Source: Verrucomicrobiales bacterium (lineage in GTDB: Bacteria; Verrucomicrobiota; Verrucomicrobiia; Verrucomicrobiales; Akkermansiaceae). Taken from it: a stretch of DNA of 6,621 nt. The notes beneath the pieces were generated by a model. The model was given only the letters and a program-made list of their open reading frames with translations. It did not search any database and was not told the origin of the DNA. The stretch covers positions 1 through 6,621 of the forward strand of contig DMYM01000337.1 in the NCBI GenBank assembly GCA_003483645.1, given 5' to 3'. Of this stretch, positions 1 through 5,990 are shown piece after piece (within the stretch, counting starts at the first letter, position 1; each line of letters begins with the position of its first letter). The position numbers were made by a program, and so were the translations under genes.

Positions 1-887
1 GGCAATTCCAGAGACCGGCGGGTGTGCATCCGTCGCAGGATCCCGGGGTCGTTCAGGTCCTCGAGGGCCTCAAGGACGTCATGGCCAGTCGATCCCGCAC
101 TCATGGCGCGGGCGATCAACTCGTCCTTGCGGAGTTCCTCCCCGGAATCGAAGGCATCCGGGAGAATACGTGCCTTGGTTGATTCATCAGCGACCCACCA
201 TGCGTAGCGCCCGGCATGATTCGCACCGGAACCGGGCCGGGAACCAATCCCCAGCAGAGCGCCGGACACCAGTTCCGAGTCCTGTGCAGCCGCGCCATAG
301 GTGCCACGCCCCATCAGGAGGACGCCTTCACTGTCCTTGCCCGGAAAGCGCTCACCTTTGAGAGGCAGGCTGCGGGCACTGTCGAGGGAGCGCCGCTGCT
401 CCTTATTCATCGAAACGAGCCACGACCGAAAGTGGTCCCTGCGCTTCTCCTCGTAGGCCGGGGCCAGTCCCCGGTTCGCCGCACCAGCGATCGTGCGATG
501 CTCGCTGGGTTCGTCCCCTCCAAAACTTCGCCCTCCCGCAGCCCAGGCGTCCCACACCCCGGTCCAGTGCGGGTGGGCCACATCCTCGTAATCAGAGGTT
601 TCCACCGAATCATCCAGGATCGCGGCCGAAGCGGAGATGCGCTGGTCCGGTCCCAACTGCTGTTGCAACTCCCCCAAGGCCAGCATCAACGCGAGGCGCG
701 CATTGGCGCGGGCCTCGGTTTGTGCATCAAGGAGCGTATTGGACCGCAGGGTGACCGAGGACAAGCTGAGAAGACCCAGTGCAATCAGGACCAGCAGGGT
801 CAGAATCATCACAGTTGTGATGAGCGAAAAACCCGGTTTCCCGGGGGCCCCTCCGGTGAGTCCCGATCCTGCAGTGCATCGAACCAT
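1..887 (-). CDS. Pilin-like PilX / Verru_Chthon cassette A-type protein, 3' end cut by window edge
   Basis: The frame stays open from 887 to the left edge (295 full codons), so the C-terminus is missing. Residues 17-47 look like a class III/type IV pilin signal: KPG|FSLITTV followed by a hydrophobic helix to about residue 47. Residue +5 after the cleavage glycine is Thr, not the usual Glu, as in some minor pilins and GspK-like tip proteins. The helix leads into an Ala/Arg-rich stretch (ARANARLALMLALGELQQQ, residues 59-77) and then GPDQRI (79-84), an arrangement I associate with long verrucomicrobial PilX-like / Verru_Chthon cassette A proteins. The role inferred is a pseudopilin in a type IV pilus or type II secretion-like machine of the inner membrane and periplasm. 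The rest of the visible protein is polar and not recognised. The start is uncertain: ATG at 887 has no clear ribosome site; an in-frame GTG at 926 is possible; a stop at 936-938 bounds it. The gene is divergent from the exported protein at 1077. Confidence 0.8.
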   Translation of the reverse strand, partial: MVRCTAGSGLTGGAPGKPGFSLITTVMILTLLVLIALGLLSLSSVTLRSNTLLDAQTEARANARLALMLALGELQQQLGPDQRISASAAILDDSVETSDYEDVAHPHWTGVWDAWAAGGRSFGGDEPSEHRTIAGAANRGLAPAYEEKRRDHFRSWLVSMNKEQRRSLDSARSLPLKGERFPGKDSEGVLLMGRGTYGAAAQDSELVSGALLGIGSRPGSGANHAGRYAWWVADESTKARILPDAFDSGEELRKDELIARAMSAGSTGHDVLEALEDLNDPGILRRMHTRRSLEL

Positions 888-932
888 GGGTGTAAATACT
901 GCGCTGCGCCCTGCGAGCGCATTCACACTAAT

Positions 933-960
933 TGATTACCCCACGTAATCACATTGTCAA
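933..960 (-). promoter_or_regulatory. Candidate promoter of the pilin-like gene with embedded palindrome
   Basis: Read on the minus strand, a perfect -35 hexamer TTGACA lies at 960-955, followed after 16 bp by TAATCA (938-933), a poor -10 box. A perfect inverted repeat TGATTAC-CCCAC-GTAATCA (933-951) fills the spacer and the -10 position. A regulator bound there would block polymerase, so it is a reasonable operator candidate. Transcription would begin around 925, just upstream of the ATG at 887. This is inferred from sequence only. Confidence 0.4.
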
Positions 961-1076
961 TGCGAATGTGGCGGGATTCGACTGGCTTATGTGACGGTTT
1001 TGTGTCCGAAATCGGCATGGGAAAGAGATCCCCTGCCCGGCATTGACGCGGAGAAGAAGAAGAGGCCAAATGCGGC

Positions 1077-1790
1077 ATGGTCTTCGCGGGGAGGAGTTTC
1101 ACAAGAGTGGTTTTAGCCACCACCCTGCTCGGGGCAGGCATGGCCACCTTCCGGGTCCAGGCCCAGGAAGTGGCGATTACCTGCCTCTCCTTTCCAAAGC
1201 GGCCCCCGGTCTCCATCGAGTTACTGGTGGGTCCTGGTAAGACGGTGCCGATCAGCCTCCAGAGCCACACCCTCACTGACCCCCTGAAAGTTCCTCGCCT
1301 CGCGGTCTGGAAGTTCGGCAAGAGTGGCACCAACGCGGAGGGAGAGTTCCGTTTCAAATCCTACGGGCAGGTCAGGCCGGGAACTGCCAGGAAGCAACTC
1401 CTTCTCTTCGTCCACAAGGGCACCTCCCCATCGGAGGGCTTGAACATTCTTGCCCTCAACGACGACAAGACAGCCTTCGGGGCCTCCCAGATGCTCTTCG
1501 TCAACCTCGCTCGCGAACCGGTGGCCGGACTGGTGGGCGGCAAACAGTTTCGCCTCAATCCCGGCAAGCACATCATCATCACGCCCAAGGCCGACCGGGG
1601 GAAAAACCTGTGTTTCGCCTCCCTCAAGTACATGCGTGACAACAAGTGGCGCACCTTCTTCTCCACCAACTGGCCCACCCTGACCAGGGCACGTGGACTG
1701 GTCTTCCTCTACAACGACCCGAGATCCAAGAGCGTCAAATTTCACTCGGTGGTGGATTCCCTCGTCCGCGTCCCCCCACCCGGGGAGTGA
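1077..1790 (+). CDS. Exported protein of unknown function (237 aa)
   Basis: I do not recognise a named family. Residues 1-29 form a signal peptide: Arg at 6 and 10, hydrophobic core 11-25, and a VQA|QE cleavage site near 29-30. This makes it an exported, probably periplasmic or surface protein. The mature part looks beta-rich, with short alternating strands (SIELLVG, KQLLLFVH, MLFVNLA, HIIITPK, GLVFLYND) separated by Gly/Pro/Lys turns, and it is basic. Only two cysteines are seen, one near residue 36 and one in NLCFASL. There are no transmembrane helices after the signal and no catalytic motif I can name. The ATG at 1077 is preceded by the purine run 1051-1065 ending in AGAGG, 11 nt away; the ATG at 1070 is in another frame. 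The gene is divergent from the pilin-like gene. I recall similar small secreted beta-rich proteins in Verrucomicrobia, and a link to the pilus-like machine is possible but only inferred from position. Confidence 0.75.
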   Translation: MVFAGRSFTRVVLATTLLGAGMATFRVQAQEVAITCLSFPKRPPVSIELLVGPGKTVPISLQSHTLTDPLKVPRLAVWKFGKSGTNAEGEFRFKSYGQVRPGTARKQLLLFVHKGTSPSEGLNILALNDDKTAFGASQMLFVNLAREPVAGLVGGKQFRLNPGKHIIITPKADRGKNLCFASLKYMRDNKWRTFFSTNWPTLTRARGLVFLYNDPRSKSVKFHSVVDSLVRVPPPGE

Positions 1791-1844
1791 CGGGAAGGAC
1801 CCGGGGGACGAGCGGGCTCGATTGACAAACCGTGACCTGCCGTC

Positions 1845-1849
1845 AAGGA
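1845..1849 (+). promoter_or_regulatory. Ribosome binding site that sets the ThuA-like start
   Basis: AAGGA lies 9 nt before the ATG at 1859. It supports that start over the in-frame GTG at 1832, which would put nine extra residues, two of them Cys, before the signal peptide. Confidence 0.6.
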
Positions 1850-1858
1850 TGCTGCTTC

Positions 1859-2578
1859 ATGAAAGCGCTCACGAGCTCCCTTCTGGCCGCACTCCTTGCT
1901 CTGCTCACCCTCTGCCCGGCCTCTGCCGAGCACCACGGGAACATCAAGGTCCTCTACATGGGTGGCCGCGGGCACGACTCGAAGGGCTACGAGAAGTTCC
2001 TCAGCGAATTTCTCGCCCGGCAGGGCGGATTCGACCTTGTCATCAGCAACAAGCTCGATGACCTCAGGACGGAAACGATCGGGAAATACGACGTGGTTTT
2101 CTTTTTCGGTTCGGGAGGAGACTTCACCGACCCGGCCCAGGAAAAGGGGTTTGAGAGCTACGTGAAGAATGGCGGTGGCGTGGTAGGAATCCATGCCACC
2201 GACGCCTTCAAGAAGTCCGATGTCTACTGGAAGATCTTCGGGGGCCAGTTCATTGGCCACGGTGGAGGCACGTTCCCGATCGAGTTCACCGACACCAAGC
2301 ACCCTGTCACCAGGGGCATGCAGGGCTTTGAGATTTCAGACGAGTCCTACCGTGACAAATTCCATCCCGATACCATCGACAGTCTGCACCACCTCGGACG
2401 CATCAACCGCGGCAATGAGAAGCACTCCATGATCTGGGTGCACGAGTATGGCAAGGGCCGCCTCTTCAACACCGGCCTGGGACACGACCAGAAGGCCTGG
2501 GACAACCCCGCCCTCCAGAAGCTCACCCTGCGGGCCCTCTACTGGGTCACCCGGAAGCCTGTCAAGGATCCCAGGTAA
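1859..2578 (+). CDS. Exported ThuA-like domain protein
   Basis: This 239-residue protein has a signal peptide (residues 1-23, hydrophobic core LLAALLALLTL, PASA|EH cleavage) and then one ThuA-like domain of the glutamine-amidotransferase-like fold. Visible family landmarks are VLYMGGRGHD (31-40), YDVVFFFGSGGDF (77-89), the glycine-rich turn and GIHATDA (110-116), FGGQFIGHGGG (127-137), HPVTRGM (148-154) and the C-terminal WVHEYGKGRLFNTGLGHD (193-210) followed by AWDNPALQ. The length fits a single-domain member. ThuA is known in rhizobia from trehalose/sucrose breakdown through 3-keto-disaccharides; exported members are very common in Verrucomicrobia and Planctomycetes, where their reaction is mostly unproven. 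No Cys nucleophile of a true amidotransferase is seen at the GIHATDA turn. Its stop is 11 bp from the stop of the convergent pectate lyase gene. The family call is firm; the substrate is unknown. Confidence 0.92.
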   Translation: MKALTSSLLAALLALLTLCPASAEHHGNIKVLYMGGRGHDSKGYEKFLSEFLARQGGFDLVISNKLDDLRTETIGKYDVVFFFGSGGDFTDPAQEKGFESYVKNGGGVVGIHATDAFKKSDVYWKIFGGQFIGHGGGTFPIEFTDTKHPVTRGMQGFEISDESYRDKFHPDTIDSLHHLGRINRGNEKHSMIWVHEYGKGRLFNTGLGHDQKAWDNPALQKLTLRALYWVTRKPVKDPR

Positions 2579-2589
2579 CCAGCGGCGCG

Positions 2590-3717
2590 CTACTTCCCAG
2601 CCCTCTCCCTCCAGGCCGGATACTCGACCGTCAGGAGCCGCGCGGGCCACCTGCCTCCGATCCAACCGTGACCGATGCGGTGGGAGTGACCGAGTTCCTC
2701 CAGGTTGTATTTCACCACCCCCTGCTCGATGAACATGGGCCTGTTGGTCCCAATTTCGTAGTAGCGCGCCCAGACCGGCTCAGCGTTTGAATCCTCCACC
2801 ACCCGCCGGTCCCTGCCGCCAGGCAGCGAGTCGTCCTGCACGGTCACCACCCGCACCCCGACGATTCTGACCCGCTCAAACCAGCTCACCGCACCTTCCA
2901 CCGCTTTCACCACATCGGGAGACGGCTGCTCGATCGACATCAGGTAACGGACCACATCCACGCTCTCGGCACCGGAAATAGAGGGCAACTCAGAAACCCT
3001 GCCCTGCGCGGGAGCCAGGGTCTTCTCGTCGTGCTGCTGGCACCAGGCCGTCTTCCTCCCCTTCACCACGATCTGGCACTTCAGGATACACGAGATCCCG
3101 TTCGCCACCGCCCTGCTGCATTCTGCCCGGAGTCCCTCATCGACCAAATCGAAGGGAGCATGCCCATCGGCTGTCTCGTCAAGAACTGAAAGGGCCCCGA
3201 TCATCGCCCCGTCATTGAAGGTGATGCGGCTGGAGTAGCCCGGTCGCAGAGGATAAAACTGTGGCCACCCTCCGCTCGGATACTGAGCCTTGAGAAGGTA
3301 ACGAACACCCCTCGTGAAGCCCTCCCTGAACCGCGCCTTTCCCGTGGCTCCATGAACTGCCGCGAGATAGCGCATTTCCTGGTGAGTGGCTCCGTTGTCC
3401 AAGGTGCAGGGAAACTTCCTCTGGCGAAGCGCTTCCCGGTGTGCCCGGCGCTGTTCCTCGGTCAGGTTCTCGGTGGCAGCATGCCCGGAGGGATGCACAC
3501 TGTTATCATTCTTATACCATCCTCCGATCCCGGCCTGGTAAAAGAGCACATTATCTGCAATCCGGACCGCTTCCGCCGTCCCATACCAGTCGACCTCCGC
3601 GGACAGGCACTCACGCCAGCTTCGCCCCTGGGCTGCGGCCCCCAACGAGGTTGCCATGAGAGCGCCCAGCGCAAAAATTCCGCTCCGCCCCACACCCCGG
3701 GTAACCCACCACCTCAT
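2590..3717 (-). CDS. pelA: Pectate lyase, polysaccharide lyase family 10
   Basis: This 375-residue exported enzyme is predicted to cleave polygalacturonate by beta-elimination. A signal peptide covers about residues 1-29 (hydrophobic stretch IFALGALMATSLGAAA, then QGRSW). Family landmarks in order: GGWYKND (65-71), TLDNGATHQEM (105-115), YPSGGWPQFYPL (146-157), ITFNDGAM (165-172), TAWCQQHDEKTLAP (223-236), ELPSISGAES (243-252) and WARYYEIGTNRPMF (316-329). These are the conserved blocks of PelA/PL10, and the length fits the catalytic module alone with no carbohydrate-binding module. The arginine just before ELPSISG is present (R240), but the neighbouring residues VS replace the aromatic pair I expect there. 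The ATG has a modest TAAGAG-type site upstream. It is the last gene of a three-gene minus-strand set, 60 bp after the DUF1080 gene. The symbol follows the family name; activity is inferred from motifs. Confidence 0.93.
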   Translation of the reverse strand: MRWWVTRGVGRSGIFALGALMATSLGAAAQGRSWRECLSAEVDWYGTAEAVRIADNVLFYQAGIGGWYKNDNSVHPSGHAATENLTEEQRRAHREALRQRKFPCTLDNGATHQEMRYLAAVHGATGKARFREGFTRGVRYLLKAQYPSGGWPQFYPLRPGYSSRITFNDGAMIGALSVLDETADGHAPFDLVDEGLRAECSRAVANGISCILKCQIVVKGRKTAWCQQHDEKTLAPAQGRVSELPSISGAESVDVVRYLMSIEQPSPDVVKAVEGAVSWFERVRIVGVRVVTVQDDSLPGGRDRRVVEDSNAEPVWARYYEIGTNRPMFIEQGVVKYNLEELGHSHRIGHGWIGGRWPARLLTVEYPAWRERAGK

Positions 3718-3777
3718 GGATCACTCTTAGCACGGCCCCCGGATGCGCCGCGAGCATATTCCCGACTCCGCTCCGGG

Positions 3778-4584
3778 CTACTTCTTGATTTCGAGAACCT
3801 CAATACTCTTGAACTGCGTCGGATGACTTTCAGCCTGAATCGAAATGGTTCCCTTCTCAATCAGCGTGCCATCATCCAACTGGGGCAGCTTATACTCCAT
3901 GACCAGTTCACCGTTCACAAAGTGACGAAGTCCCTCACTGCCGCGCACCTCCACTTCACAGGTCACCCACTGGTCCTCGTGGAATGTCTTCGACCGGGAA
4001 CCTATGCAGTGCCTCTTCTCGACCCGGTCATTGAACACCACATGTGTCCCCGGGGTGCAGAGATTCGCAGTAGTTCGACGCCCCTTTCCGAAGCCACCCA
4101 GCAGTTGGACCTCAATCGAAGCGGGGAAATCCTGGTCGAGCGTCATGCTTTCCAAGGTCTGACCATGCAGCATGAGACCATTGTTGCGTCTGGCCCACCC
4201 CGGCCCCCCACTCACCTGATCCCCGATGAAACGGTAGACGGCACGGATCCGGTAATGTGAGAACTCCGTCTTGTAGAACAGGTGACCGAAAACGCTGTCG
4301 AACTTCTCCCACTGGTCATAGCTCACAGTGAGAAGCCCATCGACAACCCGGAAGGTATTGTTGTAATTCTTGCCTGCCTTGTGTCCCACAAATTTGGGCG
4401 TCCAACCCTCAAGATCCTTACCGTTGAAGAGACTGATCCACTGACCCTCCTTCTTGGGGGTATCGGTCCCCTTTTCCTCGTCCGCCCAAGCGGAACCAAG
4501 CATCAGCCCAGCTACGTTCACGGTTATTCCTATGCGCTTTATGACCTTCATCTGCACCGATTTAGCATGCATCGGGGTGCCCAT
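3778..4584 (-). CDS. Exported DUF1080 protein (3-keto-disaccharide hydrolase-like domain)
   Basis: From the ATG at 4584 this is a 268-residue protein. An N-terminal export signal covers about residues 1-34: a basic start, the core IGITVNVAGLMLG, then SAWA|DEE. One DUF1080 domain follows, a concanavalin/LamG-like beta sandwich: WISLFNGKDLEGW (49-61), NTFRVVDGLLTV (76-87), the HLFYKTEFSHYRIRAVYRF strands (101-119), NNGLMLHG (134-141), SIEVQLLGG (156-164), NLCTPGTHV (174-182), QWVTCEVEV (205-213), FVNGELVMEY (222-231) and QAESHPTQFKSIEVL (250-264). Characterised members hydrolyse or eliminate 3-keto-glycosides; many PVC-phylum copies are untested. The start is set by AGGAG at 4594-4590, 5 nt before this ATG; longer in-frame starts add only an Arg-rich leader overlapping the upstream gene, and a later ATG at 4551 would still keep the signal. 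It lies 46 bp after the hydrolase gene and 60 bp before the lyase gene, so it is probably co-transcribed with both. Confidence 0.9.
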   Translation of the reverse strand: MGTPMHAKSVQMKVIKRIGITVNVAGLMLGSAWADEEKGTDTPKKEGQWISLFNGKDLEGWTPKFVGHKAGKNYNNTFRVVDGLLTVSYDQWEKFDSVFGHLFYKTEFSHYRIRAVYRFIGDQVSGGPGWARRNNGLMLHGQTLESMTLDQDFPASIEVQLLGGFGKGRRTTANLCTPGTHVVFNDRVEKRHCIGSRSKTFHEDQWVTCEVEVRGSEGLRHFVNGELVMEYKLPQLDDGTLIEKGTISIQAESHPTQFKSIEVLEIKK

Positions 4585-4588
4585 GCAA

Positions 4589-4597
4589 TCTCCTCTC
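4589..4597 (-). promoter_or_regulatory. Strong ribosome binding site of the DUF1080 gene
   Basis: GAGAGGAGA on the minus strand, core AGGAG at 4594-4590, is 5 nt upstream of the ATG at 4584. It decides between three in-frame ATGs (4584, 4572 and 4551) in favour of the first. Confidence 0.65.
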
Positions 4598-4630
4598 GCA
4601 GCCTGATCCCTTCTGTCCCGAGGGGTTCTG

Positions 4631-5431
4631 TCACTCGCGCTTCTGCGAGAACATCCAGTCATACATCTCTGTGGTGGAGAACACGACCCGGCCGGCCCCG
4701 TGCCCTTCGTCCCGGTAGACCTTGAGTCTGGCCAACTTCCCCCCGGCCTTCCTGATGGCGGCGATCATCCGTTCGGAGCGTTCGGCCGGGACAACCCGGT
4801 CCTTGGCACCGGCAAAGGCGTAAACGGGAACACTGGCCAGGTTGGCGGCCCACTTGGCGAGATCCTCCGTGACGGCCTTCGGTCCTCCCCGACCGATTCC
4901 CCCCACCACCGGGGCGATGGCGGCAAAGTGCCCGGGACAATGACCGCCCCAGACCCAGCAACCGTAGCCCCCCATGCTGTTTCCGGTCAGGTAGATCCTC
5001 TTCTCATCCACCGGGAGAGTCGCCTTCACGTGCTCAAGGAAGACATCGAGATCTTCCGGAATCCAGGTTCCCCTGCCCGCCGGTGTGATCCTGAGGCATT
5101 GCGGAGCCACCACCAGGCAGGGCTCCTTCCGGAACTTCCGGATTCCGCTCACCACCCGCCGGGCCTGCCCCCTGATCTTGCCAAGGTCATCACCCACTCC
5201 ACCCGCGCCGTGGAGATAGATCAGCACCGGAAGTTGACTCCCTTTTTTTGCCTCCGCCGGGAACAGGAGAAACTCCGGGTTGAGAAAAGTGGTCCTGCTC
5301 TGCAGTTCCTTCCCGAGGGCCTTGACAACCGGAACCTCCTTCTGGCCCCACGCGGGAGCCAGTCCGCTGAGGAGAAGAAGAAGGATACCCCGCCCGATTA
5401 CAGCACGTCGGAGAGGACAGAAACGATTCAT
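4631..5431 (-). CDS. Exported alpha/beta-hydrolase (esterase or peptidase-like)
   Basis: From the ATG at 5431 the product has 266 residues: a signal peptide (RR then GILLLLLSGLAPAWG|QKE, cut near residue 29) and one alpha/beta-hydrolase domain. The oxyanion turn YLHGAGGVGDD (72-82), the nucleophile elbow GNSMGGYG (150-157, Ser152), the acid in AGAKDRVVP (Asp211) and the histidine in DEGHGAG (His244) give a complete Ser-Asp-His triad in the usual order. The layout matches the phospholipase/carboxylesterase, PHB-depolymerase and CE1-like groups of secreted hydrolases. The substrate cannot be read from sequence. Its place at the head of a set with DUF1080 and PL10 genes makes an esterase that removes acyl or methyl groups from plant or algal polysaccharide an attractive inference. 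In-frame ATG (5497) and TTG (5521) starts would add a non-signal leader and are less likely. No strong ribosome site is seen before 5431. Confidence 0.88.
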   Translation of the reverse strand: MNRFCPLRRAVIGRGILLLLLSGLAPAWGQKEVPVVKALGKELQSRTTFLNPEFLLFPAEAKKGSQLPVLIYLHGAGGVGDDLGKIRGQARRVVSGIRKFRKEPCLVVAPQCLRITPAGRGTWIPEDLDVFLEHVKATLPVDEKRIYLTGNSMGGYGCWVWGGHCPGHFAAIAPVVGGIGRGGPKAVTEDLAKWAANLASVPVYAFAGAKDRVVPAERSERMIAAIRKAGGKLARLKVYRDEGHGAGRVVFSTTEMYDWMFSQKRE

Positions 5432-5621
5432 GGATGCGCAAAAGATAGGCCCGAAGGGCTCGCATGACACATCTTTCTCAATCAATTCCGCGAACATGGA
5501 AGCGCATGGAGATCGAGTCAAAAGGCATTAGCGCCTGGTGAGGCTCCATGAGAAGCCGTTAACCCGGGTCCCCCCCTCGGGCAATCCATCGCCCAGCCGG
5601 TGATGAGCGGACGCTCCGCCC

Positions 5622-5918
5622 CTACGCTGCGTTGCACGCGCAGAGGGCTTCCGCACAATCACACTGGCCGCACAACCCGAAACGACCACAGTTCGGCGAA
5701 AGGCCACAGAGCATGCGATTGAGCTTGCAGTGACAACTCATGCATCCGCTCCCTGCTTTTGTCCGCAGGCTGATTTCTTCAAGGGAGGTCGCATCAGTCC
5801 CGCTGATGGCATCATGTATTTCAGCCTCAGTAACTTGGTGGCAGTGACACACCAGCTCCCCTCCCAGGCACAGGGGAGAGTTTCTTACTCCTGCAGGTTG
5901 CACACTTGGAGAAATCAT
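5622..5918 (-). CDS. Bfd-like [2Fe-2S] protein with cysteine-rich C-terminal tail
   Basis: The core is a BFD-like [2Fe-2S] domain: VCHCHQVTEAEIHDAI carries C24 and C26, and GSGCMSCHCKLNRML carries C59 and C62, giving the CxC-x32-CxxC ligand pattern of bacterioferritin-associated ferredoxin and related domains. Bfd releases iron from bacterioferritin by electron transfer; related domains also occur in nitrite reductase and NifU. The tail from 64 to 98 holds eight more cysteines (64, 71, 77, 83, 86, 88, 93, 95), which is not part of the normal domain. Numbering is from the ATG at 5918, which has no ribosome site. A GTG at 5852 (residue 23) has GGGAGGGGAG just upstream and would give a 76-residue protein starting one residue before the first ligand Cys, like typical Bfd proteins; it may be the real start. 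The Fur-box-like palindrome upstream supports a role in iron metabolism. The domain call is good, the exact role open. Confidence 0.85.
   Translation of the reverse strand: MISPSVQPAGVRNSPLCLGGELVCHCHQVTEAEIHDAISGTDATSLEEISLRTKAGSGCMSCHCKLNRMLCGLSPNCGRFGLCGQCDCAEALCACNAA
5856..5865 (-). promoter_or_regulatory. Shine-Dalgarno-like site before an alternative GTG start of the Bfd-like gene
   Basis: GGGAGGGGAG (minus strand 5865-5856) contains GGAGG 7 nt before an in-frame GTG at 5852. The longer ATG start at 5918 lacks any such site. This favours the shorter 76-residue product, although the run could be chance within coding DNA. Confidence 0.45.
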
Positions 5919-5948
5919 TTGAACAGTTTTTTGACCGTTACTCTCTTA

Positions 5949-5976
5949 AAAATACGATACCTTGAAGGCATTTCAA
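5949..5976 (-). promoter_or_regulatory. Candidate promoter of the Bfd-like gene
   Basis: On the minus strand TTGAAA (5976-5971) and TATTTT (5954-5949) are 16 bp apart in an AT-rich patch. Transcription would start near 5942, 24 nt before the ATG at 5918. An alternative pair, TTGAGA (6007-6002) and TAATCT (5984-5979) with a 17-bp spacer, would place the -35 inside the Fur-box-like palindrome. I cannot choose between them from sequence alone. Confidence 0.4.
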
Positions 5977-5990
5977 TTAGATTATTGCTA

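Noticed and set aside
216..935. A 239-codon plus-strand open frame
   Set aside because: It lies antisense to the pilin-like gene, has low-complexity Arg/Gly/Pro/His-rich translation and no motif; the minus-strand frame has a clear prepilin signal.
1761..1812. Stem-loop around the stop of the 1077-1790 gene (CGTCCCCC 1769-1776 with GGGGGACG 1803-1810, and CTCGTCC with GGACGAG)
   Set aside because: There is no T run after it, the loop is long and the region is a C/G-rich tract where such pairings arise by chance, so I do not call a terminator.
1742..2302. A 186-codon minus-strand open frame
   Set aside because: It is antisense to the ThuA-like gene, which has all its family landmarks; the reverse translation shows no domain.
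3352..4260. A 302-codon plus-strand open frame
   Set aside because: It crosses the boundary between the lyase and DUF1080 genes on the opposite strand, both of which are well supported; it is a by-product of GC-rich codon use.
5437..5460. GCCC-TTC-GGGC hairpin followed by TATCTTTT in the leader of the alpha/beta-hydrolase gene, possible attenuator
   Set aside because: A 4-bp stem with a 3-nt loop and an interrupted T run is not enough for a regulatory call.
4700..5467. A 255-codon plus-strand open frame
   Set aside because: It is antisense to the alpha/beta-hydrolase with its intact Ser-Asp-His triad; the translation has no recognisable features.
5520..5536. Small hairpin AGGC-loop-GCCT followed by TTTT on the minus strand, possible terminator after the Bfd-like gene
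   Set aside because: The stem is only 4 bp and it is about 85 bp past the stop; too weak to annotate.
5432..5621. Possible riboswitch or small RNA between the hydrolase and Bfd-like genes
   Set aside because: I found no conserved riboswitch core, no tRNA-like fold and no convincing promoter; TTGACT near 5520 has no good -10 partner.
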